Below are positions 1-8,862 of a DNA stretch of 64,000 nt, one piece after another (position 1 is the first letter of the stretch; each line of letters opens with the position of its first letter). Made by a program: the position numbers and the translations under genes. The stretch comes from Gimesia benthica (lineage in GTDB: Bacteria; Planctomycetota; Planctomycetia; Planctomycetales; Planctomycetaceae), in contig NZ_CP043930.1 in NCBI RefSeq assembly GCF_009720525.1, positions 5,364,501 through 5,428,500 of the forward strand, written 5' to 3'. The notes beneath the pieces were generated by a model. That model made no database searches and had not been told where the DNA came from. It worked only from the letters and a program-made list of their open reading frames with translations.

Positions 1-392
1 TTGGTTTTGATAGACAGTCTGATACCGTCACGACTGGCGATCTTCAACAGCGCTTTCAGACGATCAATTTCCGAGTTGAAAGGCGTCCCCAGCGGAGAAG
101 CGGGGATTGTGATCTGTGCGATCCGCAGTTGTTTGGCGGCTTTGCACAACGACTGGAAGGCCGTCGGTTCGATATCGTTTTCCAGACAGAAGGCGATCGG
201 CGTTAAGCGGGTCGCTTCCCGGAAACGTGAATAAAAATCCTCTGGCGATCGAGAGACCTCTGATGGTTTCAGGTGATCACTCTCTTCGTCCATCCAGATC
301 TCGATCTTATCGTATTCCAGATCCGTCAGACGTTCACAACTGACTTCAAACGATTCATCTGAAAAACAACGTGATGATGCAGCTACAAACAC
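1..392 (-). CDS. Sugar phosphate isomerase/epimerase, partial (5' part)
   Basis: The minus strand reads as an open frame from a GTG at 392 off the left edge, giving about 130 residues. It begins MFVAASSRCFSDESF and later has EYDKIEIWMDE, LTPIAFCLEND and AQITIPASPLGTPF. The alternating strand and helix pattern with acidic residues at strand ends resembles the xylose-isomerase-like TIM-barrel family (AP endonuclease 2 superfamily). I chose this GTG because GGAG lies 8 bases upstream; an earlier in-frame GTG at 401 and a TTG further up have poorer spacing, and a TGA lies just beyond them. Such proteins isomerise sugars or inositols in planctomycete carbohydrate metabolism, but the substrate cannot be read here because the C-terminal half is outside the window. 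Confidence 0.7.
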   Translation of the reverse strand, partial: MFVAASSRCFSDESFEVSCERLTDLEYDKIEIWMDEESDHLKPSEVSRSPEDFYSRFREATRLTPIAFCLENDIEPTAFQSLCKAAKQLRIAQITIPASPLGTPFNSEIDRLKALLKIASRDGIRLSIKT

Positions 393-789
393 GCCGAACA
401 CTCCCTTGTTGGCAAAGAACAAAGCGAAATGAGCACTCCGTCACTGACGATGGTCTTGCCTGAAAACTCAAACTTGTAAATGACCCAGACTCTCTATCTT
501 CCATAGGGGCTGATAGAGAGTAGGAAACTGTGATAATTTATCCCGGTTTTGACGATTCTGCAAGGTCGATCAGATTTGAATATTACACTGGTTTTCCAAT
601 TCTTGGGGATTTTAACTATTGTTTGGCACACGTTGGCCGATAAAAGAAGTAAGTCATTTGCTGGCGCATATCCTGTATCTCTCTCTCAGGTCGCCGGCAG
701 CAGCTTTCGCAGCAGGTAACAAATTGATCATAGACTGAGTGAAAATTGAGTTTCGCTCAAAACAGGAAACCAGGGGGGAAAGGAAGCCA
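393..789. other. Intergenic region with a 10-bp hairpin
   Basis: This divergent region separates the minus-strand isomerase from the plus-strand lipoprotein and should hold both promoters. I see no coding frame in it. The clearest structure is a perfect 10-bp inverted repeat, ACTCTCTATC at 489-498 and GATAGAGAGT at 512-521, with a 13-base loop and no T-tract on either side. It is therefore more likely an operator or mRNA leader hairpin than a terminator. Confidence 0.5.
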
Positions 790-1206
790 ATGAAGCCTCA
801 CATGTTATGTAAAATGGCCGCTTGTCTGATTCTGCCACTGTTTGTGGGATGTTCGAATAGTCAGGTCATTCGGGGTCAGTCGGCTGATGGAGAATTCCTG
901 ATGCAGCAACAGGCTCAGATGATGCAGCATCAACAGGCAATGCACCAGCAGTACGCCGGCCAGCAGGCTCCAATTCAGCAGATGGGACATCGTCGGCACG
1001 GTGGATACTGCCCTCCCGGCTACGGTAATGGCGGCTGGAAAACCGGTCACAAAAATACCTACCATTACAACAAACGCCCTAAACATTACCAGACCTATAA
1101 GTACGTTCCACCCGCGGCTGTCTATCCTCAGCAGAACCAGCCACTGGGAATCGTCCAGTATCCTTACTACACCCACAAAGGACCGGATGACTTCTTCCTG
1201 AAATAA
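790..1206 (+). CDS. Small Gln/His/Tyr-rich lipoprotein
   Basis: This is a 138-residue exported protein of unknown function. It starts at the ATG at 790 rather than the upstream frame start at 739, because that gives a short signal peptide (MKPHMLCKMAACLILPLFVG) followed by a lipobox ending LFVGC, and because purine-rich AGGAAG lies just upstream. The mature part is rich in Gln, Met and His (MQQQAQMMQHQQAMHQQY), then has a His/Gly/Tyr stretch and a basic Tyr-rich segment (KRPKHYQTYKYVPP). It should be anchored to a membrane by its lipidated Cys. I do not recognise a family; the His/Met content could suit metal binding, but that is speculation. Confidence 0.7.
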   Translation: MKPHMLCKMAACLILPLFVGCSNSQVIRGQSADGEFLMQQQAQMMQHQQAMHQQYAGQQAPIQQMGHRRHGGYCPPGYGNGGWKTGHKNTYHYNKRPKHYQTYKYVPPAAVYPQQNQPLGIVQYPYYTHKGPDDFFLK

Positions 1207-1235
1207 AAACAGGCTGAACGAAAACCAGAATCATC

Positions 1236-1270
1236 AGAGCTGATCGAGTGCAAACCCGGTCAGCTCTTTT
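1236..1270 (+). terminator. Rho-independent terminator of the small lipoprotein gene
   Basis: AGAGCTGA at 1236-1243 pairs with TCAGCTCT at 1260-1267 and is followed by TTT. It lies 30 bases after the stop of the 790-1206 gene. The loop is long (16 bases) and the T-tract short, so strength is uncertain. Confidence 0.5.
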
Positions 1271-1393
1271 GCATTTCAGGGGAAATTGGGAATGAACCAG
1301 TTTGCCGGTTTGGGATATAATCTGTCTGACGCAGGCTGACTGCTGCATGGAAATGTGAATCCCGGTAACACCAGATTGTGAACAGCTCCGAAT

Positions 1394-1903
1394 ATGAATA
1401 CTGAGAAACCCCAGAGTGCTGATGTTGTAAGAGCAATTGAATCACTGGCCCCGGATGATTACGGCCGGATGGCAATCCCTTGTGAGGTCGACGAAGAGCT
1501 ACACGAACAGATTAAACGGGCATTGATCTGTGAACCCCGAACTAAACTGCTGCTGAACCAGTTTGGTTTTGACAGCCTCCTGCGGTTTATCGAACGCAAG
1601 TCCTCTGAATGTTTGCGTGATCCCGAATTCGACCATTGTCGGCAAGCTGCACAGGCGCTGGAAGTTCTCCTGTTTCAGCCGGACTACGACGAACATGTGG
1701 TCGAAGTAGCCCTGGCGCTGATTCAGGATTCCTATCAGCGACTGGAACCACCCCGCGCGGGGTTTGAGCCGGGCGAACTGCCCCTGTTCTGTGCCGCCTG
1801 GGATCGTCTGGGATCACAGCCGCATAGCGAAAATCACAGCGCGGAACACCATTTCCGGGTCGGCGAAGACCAGGATGGACCGCGGTATATCTGCTACTGG
1901 TAA
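1394..1903 (+). CDS. Hypothetical protein, 169 residues
   Basis: This is a soluble, acidic protein with no signal peptide or membrane segment. It opens MNTEKPQSADVVRAIESL and is largely helical by composition, with a Cys at ICEPRTK and a pattern of charged residues through the middle (LRFIERKSSECLRDPEF). The C-terminal 30 residues are rich in His and Asp (SHSENHSAEHHFRVGED by composition) and end YICYW. I do not recognise the family. It is convergent with the sulfatase, whose stop codon lies about 10 bases beyond its own. The start rests on being the first ATG in a long open frame; the upstream ribosome-binding signal is weak. Confidence 0.6.
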   Translation: MNTEKPQSADVVRAIESLAPDDYGRMAIPCEVDEELHEQIKRALICEPRTKLLLNQFGFDSLLRFIERKSSECLRDPEFDHCRQAAQALEVLLFQPDYDEHVVEVALALIQDSYQRLEPPRAGFEPGELPLFCAAWDRLGSQPHSENHSAEHHFRVGEDQDGPRYICYW

Positions 1904-1909
1904 GCCGGG

Positions 1910-1931
1910 CCGCTCACTTTTGAGTGAGCGG
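1910..1931. terminator. Possible bidirectional hairpin between convergent genes
   Basis: CCGCTCACT at 1910-1918 and AGTGAGCGG at 1923-1931 form a perfect 9-bp stem with a 4-base loop between two convergent genes. It overlaps the last codons of the minus-strand sulfatase. No T-tract follows on either strand, so it may be an mRNA-end stabiliser rather than a true terminator. Confidence 0.35.
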
Positions 1932-3341
1932 AATTTCCAGCTGTGAAGGCACCGGTTTTACCGTTTTGCGATGCTTCTCCGCAGCCGCTTTCAGTTCTTT
2001 GATAACCTCGGGATGATCCTTGGCGACGTCGTACTTTTCGGAAGGATCATGCTCCAGGTGGTATAGTACCGGCGGATCATGTTCCTTAAACGGTTCCCGG
2101 CCGTAAGCGGGTTTGGTGATGAAATGTGCTTTCCACGGTCCTTTGCGGATCGCCATCAGTTTTGTGCCGCGATAATAAACCATTTCATCGCGCGGGCCGG
2201 GACCACTCTGCGTCAGAACCGGAGTGAGGTCTACACCATCAACAACGCGATCTGTGGGGACAGCACCACCTGCCAGCTTGATTGAGGTCGTGTAGATGTC
2301 CATCGTGCTCCCCTGCTCCTGGGAAACCGTTCCCGCGGGAATATGACCGGGCCACCAGGCCAGTGTCGGCTCACGCATGCCCCCTTCCCAGGTGCTGCCT
2401 TTACCATCGCGTAACAGGCCAGCTGAGCCTCCCTGGGCGTCAAAGATGAGCCAGGGCCCGTTGTCGCTGGAAAACCAGACGATCGTATTCTGGTCTAAGC
2501 CCTCATCGCGCAGTGTCTGCAGTACCTGACCGACGCTCCAGTCAATCTCCTCGATGACATCGCCATACAGGCCCCGCAGACTTTTGTCTGCAAATGCCGG
2601 AGAGCGGAATAGCGGCACATGCGGCATATTGTGGGCCAGGTACAGGAAGAACGGCTGCTTCTGATCCTGTTTGATAAACTTGATCGCTTCTTCGGTATAG
2701 CGTTTGGTGATTGTGGTCTGATCGGCGGGTTGTTCGACGATATCCGTGTCCCGCATTAGGGGGACGTTCCAGTATTTGACCTTCGGATCGAGGAAGATCT
2801 TTCGACCCATCTTACGGTCAGCAACCCGGTCCATATCGTTGGAATAGGGAATGCCGAAATAGCTGTCAAATCCATTGCTGGTCGGCAGGAACTGAGGCAG
2901 ATGACCCAGGTGCCATTTACCGACACACGCTGTACGATATCCGGCTGATTTCATCGCTTCTGCCAGTGTGACTTCACTGGCCGGAATGCCGCCCCCTGAA
3001 TCGGGAAACAGCACTCGGCGTTTATCACTGCACATCCCTGAACGAATGGGATAGCGCCCCGTTAATAAAGCGGCTCGACTGGGAGTACAGACCGGAGCTG
3101 CTGAGTAAAACTGGGTGAATTTCATTCCCTCCTCCGCCATCTGATCCAGATGGGGAGTCTTAATTGTAGGGTGCCCGAAGCAGGCCAGATCCCCATATCC
3201 CAGGTCATCCGCATAGATCACAACCACATTCGGCTTTGATTCTGCATGGGCAGCATTGATGTGCATGAATGCGGCGAGCAGGGTGAATAGGGGGAATGAA
3301 AAGATAAGGTTCATTCGACGACTGAGTGCGCTTCGTGTCAT
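1914..3341 (-). CDS. Sulfatase (arylsulfatase family), exported
   Basis: This 475-residue type I sulfatase should hydrolyse sulfate esters, probably of a polysaccharide, outside the cytoplasm. The key motif CTPSR (Cys near residue 85) is the site converted to formylglycine in sulfatases, followed by AALLTGRYP. The calcium-binding N-terminal ADDLGYGDL and the later GKWHLGH and SSDNGPW motifs are all present, so the active site looks complete. The start at 3341 has GGGAG upstream and precedes a hydrophobic signal peptide (FSFPLFTLLAAF) with likely cleavage after AHA. A maturation enzyme is not in the window. The gene is divergent from the MarR regulator. The substrate cannot be told from sequence. 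Confidence 0.9.
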   Translation of the reverse strand: MTRSALSRRMNLIFSFPLFTLLAAFMHINAAHAESKPNVVVIYADDLGYGDLACFGHPTIKTPHLDQMAEEGMKFTQFYSAAPVCTPSRAALLTGRYPIRSGMCSDKRRVLFPDSGGGIPASEVTLAEAMKSAGYRTACVGKWHLGHLPQFLPTSNGFDSYFGIPYSNDMDRVADRKMGRKIFLDPKVKYWNVPLMRDTDIVEQPADQTTITKRYTEEAIKFIKQDQKQPFFLYLAHNMPHVPLFRSPAFADKSLRGLYGDVIEEIDWSVGQVLQTLRDEGLDQNTIVWFSSDNGPWLIFDAQGGSAGLLRDGKGSTWEGGMREPTLAWWPGHIPAGTVSQEQGSTMDIYTTSIKLAGGAVPTDRVVDGVDLTPVLTQSGPGPRDEMVYYRGTKLMAIRKGPWKAHFITKPAYGREPFKEHDPPVLYHLEHDPSEKYDVAKDHPEVIKELKAAAEKHRKTVKPVPSQLEIPLTQK

Positions 3342-3494
3342 GTAACTGGCTCTCCCGGAAGGGTTTCTGAATGCAAAGTGTAGTAGCGGATTTACTCGAT
3401 TGTTCACTCCTGAGAGGGAAAGTGCAACCAGAAATCGGGCATTACTTATGTAAAACTTTGCGGGTTATGCCGATAACTCCTTCAGATACTAATA

Positions 3495-3515
3495 CTTCAT
3501 GTCCGAAATATGAAG
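3495..3515. promoter_or_regulatory. Candidate MarR operator (inverted repeat)
   Basis: CTTCAT at 3495-3500 and ATGAAG at 3510-3515 form an inverted repeat about 80 bases before the MarR gene, in the sulfatase/MarR divergent region. A second short one, GTTAT/ATAAC at 3464-3477, lies just upstream. MarR proteins usually bind palindromes of about 18-20 bp near their own promoter. This is a candidate only. Confidence 0.3.
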
Positions 3516-3595
3516 AAGGGGTTTCGCGCCTCCCGGTGGAAAATAGCTACAGGCTCACTCATCAGACGCATATACAGAATTGAGGCTGACTCGAT

Positions 3596-4168
3596 ATGGA
3601 ACAGGATCACCAACCAGCGACCATCTCTCCCACAAGCGAGAAAGACTGGAGATCACTGCAGCACCAGGAATTTGTCGAACAGGTCGATCTTTTGATCCGC
3701 ACCGCTCACATGATCCGCACGGCATTGAATAACAGTTTTGCCCATCTGGAGATTAACGAAGTCCGGTATGCTGCCTTGAAGGTGATTGACGCCATTCGCG
3801 AATCCGGCTGCTCCCAGTCGGAACTGGCACGCAAACTGGGCCAGTCTGAATCCAACATCTGCACACTGATCGAGCGGATGGAAAGTGATCAACTGGTCGT
3901 ACGCCGACAGTCTCAGCAGGATCGTCGAAAACGTGTCCTGCAGGTGACAGAAGAAGGCTATCTGATTCTGGAACGGGTGAAAGAGTACCACGGCAACGTT
4001 TCGCAACGTCTGCTGGCCGCACTCACTCCGGATCAGCGCCGTCAATTAACCGGGATGCTACAGACATTACTCAAAGCAGCCCAGGTTCAACGTTCGCAAC
4101 GGGAAACAGTACGAACCGTTGCCGACTCCCCTTCCCCTTATGCCTTACGTGATATTCCTGCCGCCTGA
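3596..4168 (+). CDS. MarR-family transcriptional regulator
   Basis: This 190-residue protein carries a winged helix-turn-helix of the MarR type. The recognition region reads CSQSELARKLGQSESNICTL, followed by the wing with QSQQDRRKRVLQVTEEG, both typical of MarR. A helical N-terminal part (FVEQVDLLIRTAHMIRTALN) should form the dimer interface, and a poorly conserved tail follows. It lies 67 bases upstream of the TolC-type gene and in the same direction as the whole efflux set, so it most likely represses that set until a small toxic ligand binds. The ligand is not identifiable. Inverted repeats in the upstream region are candidate operators. Confidence 0.88.
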   Translation: MEQDHQPATISPTSEKDWRSLQHQEFVEQVDLLIRTAHMIRTALNNSFAHLEINEVRYAALKVIDAIRESGCSQSELARKLGQSESNICTLIERMESDQLVVRRQSQQDRRKRVLQVTEEGYLILERVKEYHGNVSQRLLAALTPDQRRQLTGMLQTLLKAAQVQRSQRETVRTVADSPSPYALRDIPAA

Positions 4169-4235
4169 ATGGAAAGAGGAACTTTCCTCTCAGGACCACG
4201 GCTTTTGATAAACTCAGTGTCATGGATGCTCTTAA

Positions 4236-7013
4236 ATGAGTCGCGCAAAATTCAATCCCCAATGTGAATCACTCAGAACAGCCCTGGCGGTAGCGCTACT
4301 GGCGGGGCTGTCACTGATTCAGGTCGGCTGCTCACCCACATTCTGGGCTGATCAGGCCAATGCGGATTCGTATGAAATTCTGGCAGAAAAAGCCGACGAC
4401 CCAGCCTGGGAACTTCCCCGCTACGACGTCGAGCCCGATCCGCGTAGTCGTTTCTATGATCCCTATGATCCCAATCACGAACCGCTGCCTCCCGATGACC
4501 CTGCCGCCAATGTCTACATGCACTGGTTACAGTGCAAAAAGGGTTACAAAAGCTGGCACAAATTTGGTCGCGCACTCAGTATCGAAAACCCGGACTGGCT
4601 CGTGCAGTACGGTATCTCTCCCGAATTAAGTGCAGAAATGGCAGCGGCCGGGAATTCGCTGCCAGGTACGGAACTCCCTGCGCTCGAAGAAGTCACGCTG
4701 CAGGAAGCCATCGACATCGCGAACATTAACAGTCGCGAATATCAGTTCCAGATTGAAAACCTCTTCCTGTCTGCTCTCGATCTGACATTCGGGCGATTCC
4801 AGTTTGACGTGAAGTATCTGGGAGTCGGAGGACAGAATCCACAGGTCGATCTCAACCGGCGTCGCCTGTCTAACGGAACGCAGGAACTCGACCTCTCCAG
4901 TCGCATGGGGGTGAACCAGGTTTTGCCCAGTGGTGCCCAGTGGGCAGTCGAACTGGCAAACAATACGCTCTGGCTGTTCTCTGGATCGAATCAGACCACT
5001 TCCGTGAGTGTGCTTTCTTACTCGCTCGTTCAGCCGCTGTTGCTGGGAGCGGGCAGAAAGGTGGTCCTCAACAATCTGACTCAGGATGAACGTAACGTGC
5101 TCTATCAGACACGTACCCTGGCTCGCTTCCGAAAAATATTTTTCACCGATACCGTAGGCGGCGGCAATGGCTTCCTGCAATTGCTGCAGCAATTGCAGGT
5201 GATCTATAACGAACGTGGTAACATCAAACGACTCGAACGCCAGGTGGAAATTCTTCGCGCCCTGTCATCACAGAAACCCAAAGTGCAGCAGGAACGCCTG
5301 GAAGAACTGCCAGAGAACTGGATCATTCCTCCGGCACTCGTTGAGAAAATGGAATATGATGATGAAAGTCGGATGCTTTCCTGGAAAGGAGAGATGAGTG
5401 CTGAGGAAGAAAAAATGCTGCTGGCACTCAGTGATGCAGATTCTTATCAGGCAACCGTCAATGAACTCATCTCACGAATTCGAACCGAAGTCGTCACGCT
5501 GGATGTTGCTCAGCTGGAAACGCGATTGGCACAATCTGTTAATCGTTTGCGTTCCATCGAACGTCAGTTCCAGGATTCACTGGGCAGCTTCAAAATCTTC
5601 ATGGGCCTGCCACCCGATATGCCTATGAGTATCGATGAATCACTTCTGAAACCATTCCAGTTGATCGATCCACTCCTGCCGGAAATTGAACAGGAAATTT
5701 ACGATTACGTCGCGGTCTGGGCGAGTGTCTATGTTGAAGACTGGGAAGATCCCAACTTAGTTCCTCCCACAACAGCAGACATGCTGAAAGTCGTTGATGG
5801 TCTGGAGAAACTGATCAAAAAATTGCAGACCGATGCCCTGGTAACTCTCGAACAGGATATCGCGAACATTGACATGCTGCTCGGACAGAATACCGAGGGT
5901 GTTTCTGAAGACATTCTGGCACTACGAAAGCGTCGCTTCGAGACTGATGAAGACCGGGTGCGTGTCCGCCAGAGTTCCGCGAATGATATACGCTTGTATT
6001 CAGGCGTGCGGAAAGAGATCCGTGAATTGCAGAGTCGCCTGGATGGCCTGAGAGGCTTTCTGAGCGAAGATAATCTTACGAATGACCAGAAAAAGAAAAT
6101 AATTCTGGAAATGGCCAACCTGCGGGAAGACATGCTCAGAATTTCACAGGGCTTGCAGGTGATTGAGATTGGACTGCGTGTGGAACTCATTACTCTGGAA
6201 CCATTTAACATGGATATTGAGGAAGCGGTTCGCATCGGTCTGGATAACCGTCTGGACCTGATGAATGAGCGTGCTTTCGTGATGGATACCAGAAGATTGA
6301 TGGAAGTGCGGTCTAATGAGCTCGAAGCGGTGTTAAATGTTGTAGTCGATGGAGACGTAAGTACTCCGCTCGGTAAAAACCGGCCTCTGGACTTCCGCGG
6401 TAGTCAGGCCAGTTTGCGGGCAGGGGTGGAATTTACGGCTCCATTGTCATTAGTACAGCAGAGAAATGCCTATCGGGAATCTCAAATCAATTACCAGCGA
6501 CAACGTCGTGCCTTTATGGAGGCCCAGGATAATATCAAGTTTGACATCAGGCGCAGCTGGCGACAGCTGAATGTGTTGCGTCAGAACTTCGAAACATCTC
6601 GGGTCCAGATCCGCCTGGCTGCATTACAGTATGACAGTGCGGTGGAGGCTACTTCTGATCCTGCTCAGGCGGGGCGAAACCAGGGGTTAAACCTGTTAAA
6701 TGCGTTATCATCAGTACTCGATGCACAAAACAGTTTAATCAGTAACTGGGTAAATTATGAACAAAACCGACTTAACATCTATCGAGATATGGGTATTATG
6801 GAGATAGATGCCAACGGCATTTGGGAAGATGATTTCTATCAACACCGCGCGGGAACGATAAGACCTACCAATGAGCACCGCCAACTCCCCCCAGAACCAA
6901 CAGACTCAACAGGAATCACTGGAACAGAAGACATCCAACCAGTCGTCTTCCGACCAGCATCAGAACTCAATGCACTCTCCAAAGAAAACAAAACGACAGC
7001 GCAAGCTCCCTAA
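4236..7013 (+). CDS. TolC-family outer-membrane efflux lipoprotein
   Basis: This 925-residue protein is the probable outer-membrane channel of the tripartite pump encoded with it. A signal peptide ends in a lipobox (LIQVGC), so it should be lipidated. Two outer-membrane efflux (OEP) repeats can be seen: around LNNLTQDERNVLYQTRTLARF with following helices, and near the end around SQINYQRQRRAFMEAQ and LNLLNALSSVLDAQNSL. It is about twice the usual TolC length because of an acidic N-terminal segment (YDPYDPNHEPLPPDDP) and a long charged coiled-coil region around residues 540-650. Its last 47 codons overlap the adaptor frame downstream. The Pro/Thr-rich tail is probably flexible. Confidence 0.88.
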   Translation: MSRAKFNPQCESLRTALAVALLAGLSLIQVGCSPTFWADQANADSYEILAEKADDPAWELPRYDVEPDPRSRFYDPYDPNHEPLPPDDPAANVYMHWLQCKKGYKSWHKFGRALSIENPDWLVQYGISPELSAEMAAAGNSLPGTELPALEEVTLQEAIDIANINSREYQFQIENLFLSALDLTFGRFQFDVKYLGVGGQNPQVDLNRRRLSNGTQELDLSSRMGVNQVLPSGAQWAVELANNTLWLFSGSNQTTSVSVLSYSLVQPLLLGAGRKVVLNNLTQDERNVLYQTRTLARFRKIFFTDTVGGGNGFLQLLQQLQVIYNERGNIKRLERQVEILRALSSQKPKVQQERLEELPENWIIPPALVEKMEYDDESRMLSWKGEMSAEEEKMLLALSDADSYQATVNELISRIRTEVVTLDVAQLETRLAQSVNRLRSIERQFQDSLGSFKIFMGLPPDMPMSIDESLLKPFQLIDPLLPEIEQEIYDYVAVWASVYVEDWEDPNLVPPTTADMLKVVDGLEKLIKKLQTDALVTLEQDIANIDMLLGQNTEGVSEDILALRKRRFETDEDRVRVRQSSANDIRLYSGVRKEIRELQSRLDGLRGFLSEDNLTNDQKKKIILEMANLREDMLRISQGLQVIEIGLRVELITLEPFNMDIEEAVRIGLDNRLDLMNERAFVMDTRRLMEVRSNELEAVLNVVVDGDVSTPLGKNRPLDFRGSQASLRAGVEFTAPLSLVQQRNAYRESQINYQRQRRAFMEAQDNIKFDIRRSWRQLNVLRQNFETSRVQIRLAALQYDSAVEATSDPAQAGRNQGLNLLNALSSVLDAQNSLISNWVNYEQNRLNIYRDMGIMEIDANGIWEDDFYQHRAGTIRPTNEHRQLPPEPTDSTGITGTEDIQPVVFRPASELNALSKENKTTAQAP

Positions 7014-8862
7014 TAAGGGAACGCTTTTCCTCCTCACAATTCTGATCGCGGGAGCTGTGGTACTACTGGTACCTGCAGTCCGCAGACCACTGTTCTCTGC
7101 CTTTTCCAGCGGACAGAAAAAGAACACCACGTATATCACCGATCAGGCGACACGCGGTTCATTCCGTGTGTCGGTTACGGAACGCGGTCAGCTCGACAGT
7201 CTGAATAACGTGACCCTGTCCAGTAAAGTCAAAGGCTTCACCACCATCATCAGCATTGTTCCGGAAGGAACGATGGTCAAAGCCGGTGAACTGGTGTGTG
7301 AACTCGATTCATCCACGCTGGTCGACAAGGAAAAACAGCAGCAGATTCAGGTGACGCAGGCCGAGGCGGAACTCAAACAGGCGGAAGAAAATGTCGCGAT
7401 TCAAAAGACACAAAACGAAAGTGATGTCTCCGCAGCGCAGCTGGCACTCGATCTGGCGAAGCTCGATCTGGAAAAATTCCAGAAGGGGGAATCGCAGCGC
7501 GATCTGAATGTCAAAGAAGGTGCCGTCACCAAAGCACGTGAAGATCTGCAGCGGGCGGAAGAGAACTTCGAGTTTTCCAAACGCATCGCCAAGAAAGGCT
7601 ATAAGAACCAGAATGATGTGGAAGCCGACCGGATCACCGTGGTCAAGGCCGAGATCGACCTGGAAATCGCCAAAGAAGATCTCAATGTGGAAAAAGAGTA
7701 CGTTCAGCGGCGAAAAGAGAAAGAACTGATTGCAGACGTTGATGAAAAGAAACTGAATCTGGAACGCGTGAAAAGACAGGGCGTCGCCGCACTGGCCCAG
7801 TTCGATGCCCGACTTAAAGCCAGCCAGCTGACTTATGAAGTCGAACGCAGTGAACTGGACCGGATTCGGGAACAGATCGAGGCCTGCAAAATGATCGCTC
7901 CTCAGAACGGTCAGGTTGTTTACGCGAATCAGAACAGTGGCCGCCGCGGTAGCGGTGAAGACGTCATCGAAGAAGGGACGGAAGTCCGCGAGCGTCAGGC
8001 AATCATTCAACTGCCCGACTTCTCCAAGATGAAAGTCGACGCCCGGATTCACGAATCGAAGATCAGCATGATCGAAGAAGGCCAGGATGTCGATATCCGC
8101 GTGGATGCCTTCCCAGAACAACGTTACGCAGGCACTGTAGATCAGGTCTCTTCCGTGCCGATCTCCTCCAACTGGATGCGTCCCGACCTCAAAGAATACA
8201 AGGCGACAATTAAAATCGTTCCCAATGGTGCCGACATTTCTAAACTCAAACCGGGCCTCACAGCAGAAATTGAAATCCGTATTGAAGAGCGGGATAACGT
8301 GCTGCAGGTTCCCGTACAGTCGGTCATCACCATCGGCGAACAGCGTTATATCTTCGTCCTGACCCCCGGTAACACTCCTGTCCGACGTGAGATTCTGATC
8401 GGCCAGGCCAGTGATACCATGATCGAAGTGAAGGACGGCGTAACAGCCGGCGAGGAAGTCATTCTCAATCCGCGAACTCACTTCGCTGATGAGTTGATCG
8501 AACTCGAAGAGAAACTGGCAATGGAAAAGAAGAAAGCACAGAAAGAAGGCAGCGCTGCTGGGGCTGCTGCAGCCGGTGCGGGTAAAGGTCCCGCTGCCGG
8601 AAAATCGTCAGGTGCTGCAGGAGCCAGCAAGAAACCAGCCGGCGGTGGTCCAGCCAGTGGTGGTTTCCTGCAACGCTTCGACAAAGATTCAGACGGAAAA
8701 GTCTCTAAAGAAGAAGCCCCTGATCGTCTTAAGGAACGCTTTGACTCACTTGATACCAACAAGGATGGTTTCCTTGATGCCGGCGAGATCAGCAAGCTGC
8801 GTCCCCCCTCTGGTGGTGGCGGAGGTGGTGGACCTCGACCCGGGGGAGATCAGCGATCATGA
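6871..8862 (+). CDS. HlyD/MacA-type periplasmic adaptor with C-terminal EF-hands
   Basis: This 663-residue membrane-fusion protein should bridge the inner-membrane ABC transporter and the TolC-type channel. After a Gln/Ser-rich cytoplasmic tail comes one membrane segment (FLLTILIAGAVVLLVPAV), a biotinyl-lipoyl half-domain, a long coiled-coil hairpin (residues about 155-340) and beta-barrel domains ending near residue 560. A Gly/Ala/Lys linker then leads to two canonical EF-hand loops, DKDSDGKVSKEE at 604-615 and DTNKDGFLDAGE at 628-639, and a poly-Gly tail. EF-hands are not part of normal adaptors, so pump assembly may respond to calcium. The start at 6871 overlaps tolC by 143 bases; an ATG at 6970 would reduce that to 44. 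The stop overlaps the ATPase start as ATGA. Confidence 0.88.
   Translation: MSTANSPQNQQTQQESLEQKTSNQSSSDQHQNSMHSPKKTKRQRKLPNKGTLFLLTILIAGAVVLLVPAVRRPLFSAFSSGQKKNTTYITDQATRGSFRVSVTERGQLDSLNNVTLSSKVKGFTTIISIVPEGTMVKAGELVCELDSSTLVDKEKQQQIQVTQAEAELKQAEENVAIQKTQNESDVSAAQLALDLAKLDLEKFQKGESQRDLNVKEGAVTKAREDLQRAEENFEFSKRIAKKGYKNQNDVEADRITVVKAEIDLEIAKEDLNVEKEYVQRRKEKELIADVDEKKLNLERVKRQGVAALAQFDARLKASQLTYEVERSELDRIREQIEACKMIAPQNGQVVYANQNSGRRGSGEDVIEEGTEVRERQAIIQLPDFSKMKVDARIHESKISMIEEGQDVDIRVDAFPEQRYAGTVDQVSSVPISSNWMRPDLKEYKATIKIVPNGADISKLKPGLTAEIEIRIEERDNVLQVPVQSVITIGEQRYIFVLTPGNTPVRREILIGQASDTMIEVKDGVTAGEEVILNPRTHFADELIELEEKLAMEKKKAQKEGSAAGAAAAGAGKGPAAGKSSGAAGASKKPAGGGPASGGFLQRFDKDSDGKVSKEEAPDRLKERFDSLDTNKDGFLDAGEISKLRPPSGGGGGGGPRPGGDQRS

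Noticed and set aside
7309..8481. 390-codon minus-strand open frame opposite the efflux adaptor
   Set aside because: It is a mirror of the real adaptor frame, has an implausible composition rich in Phe, and no ribosome site. The plus-strand gene has clear domains.
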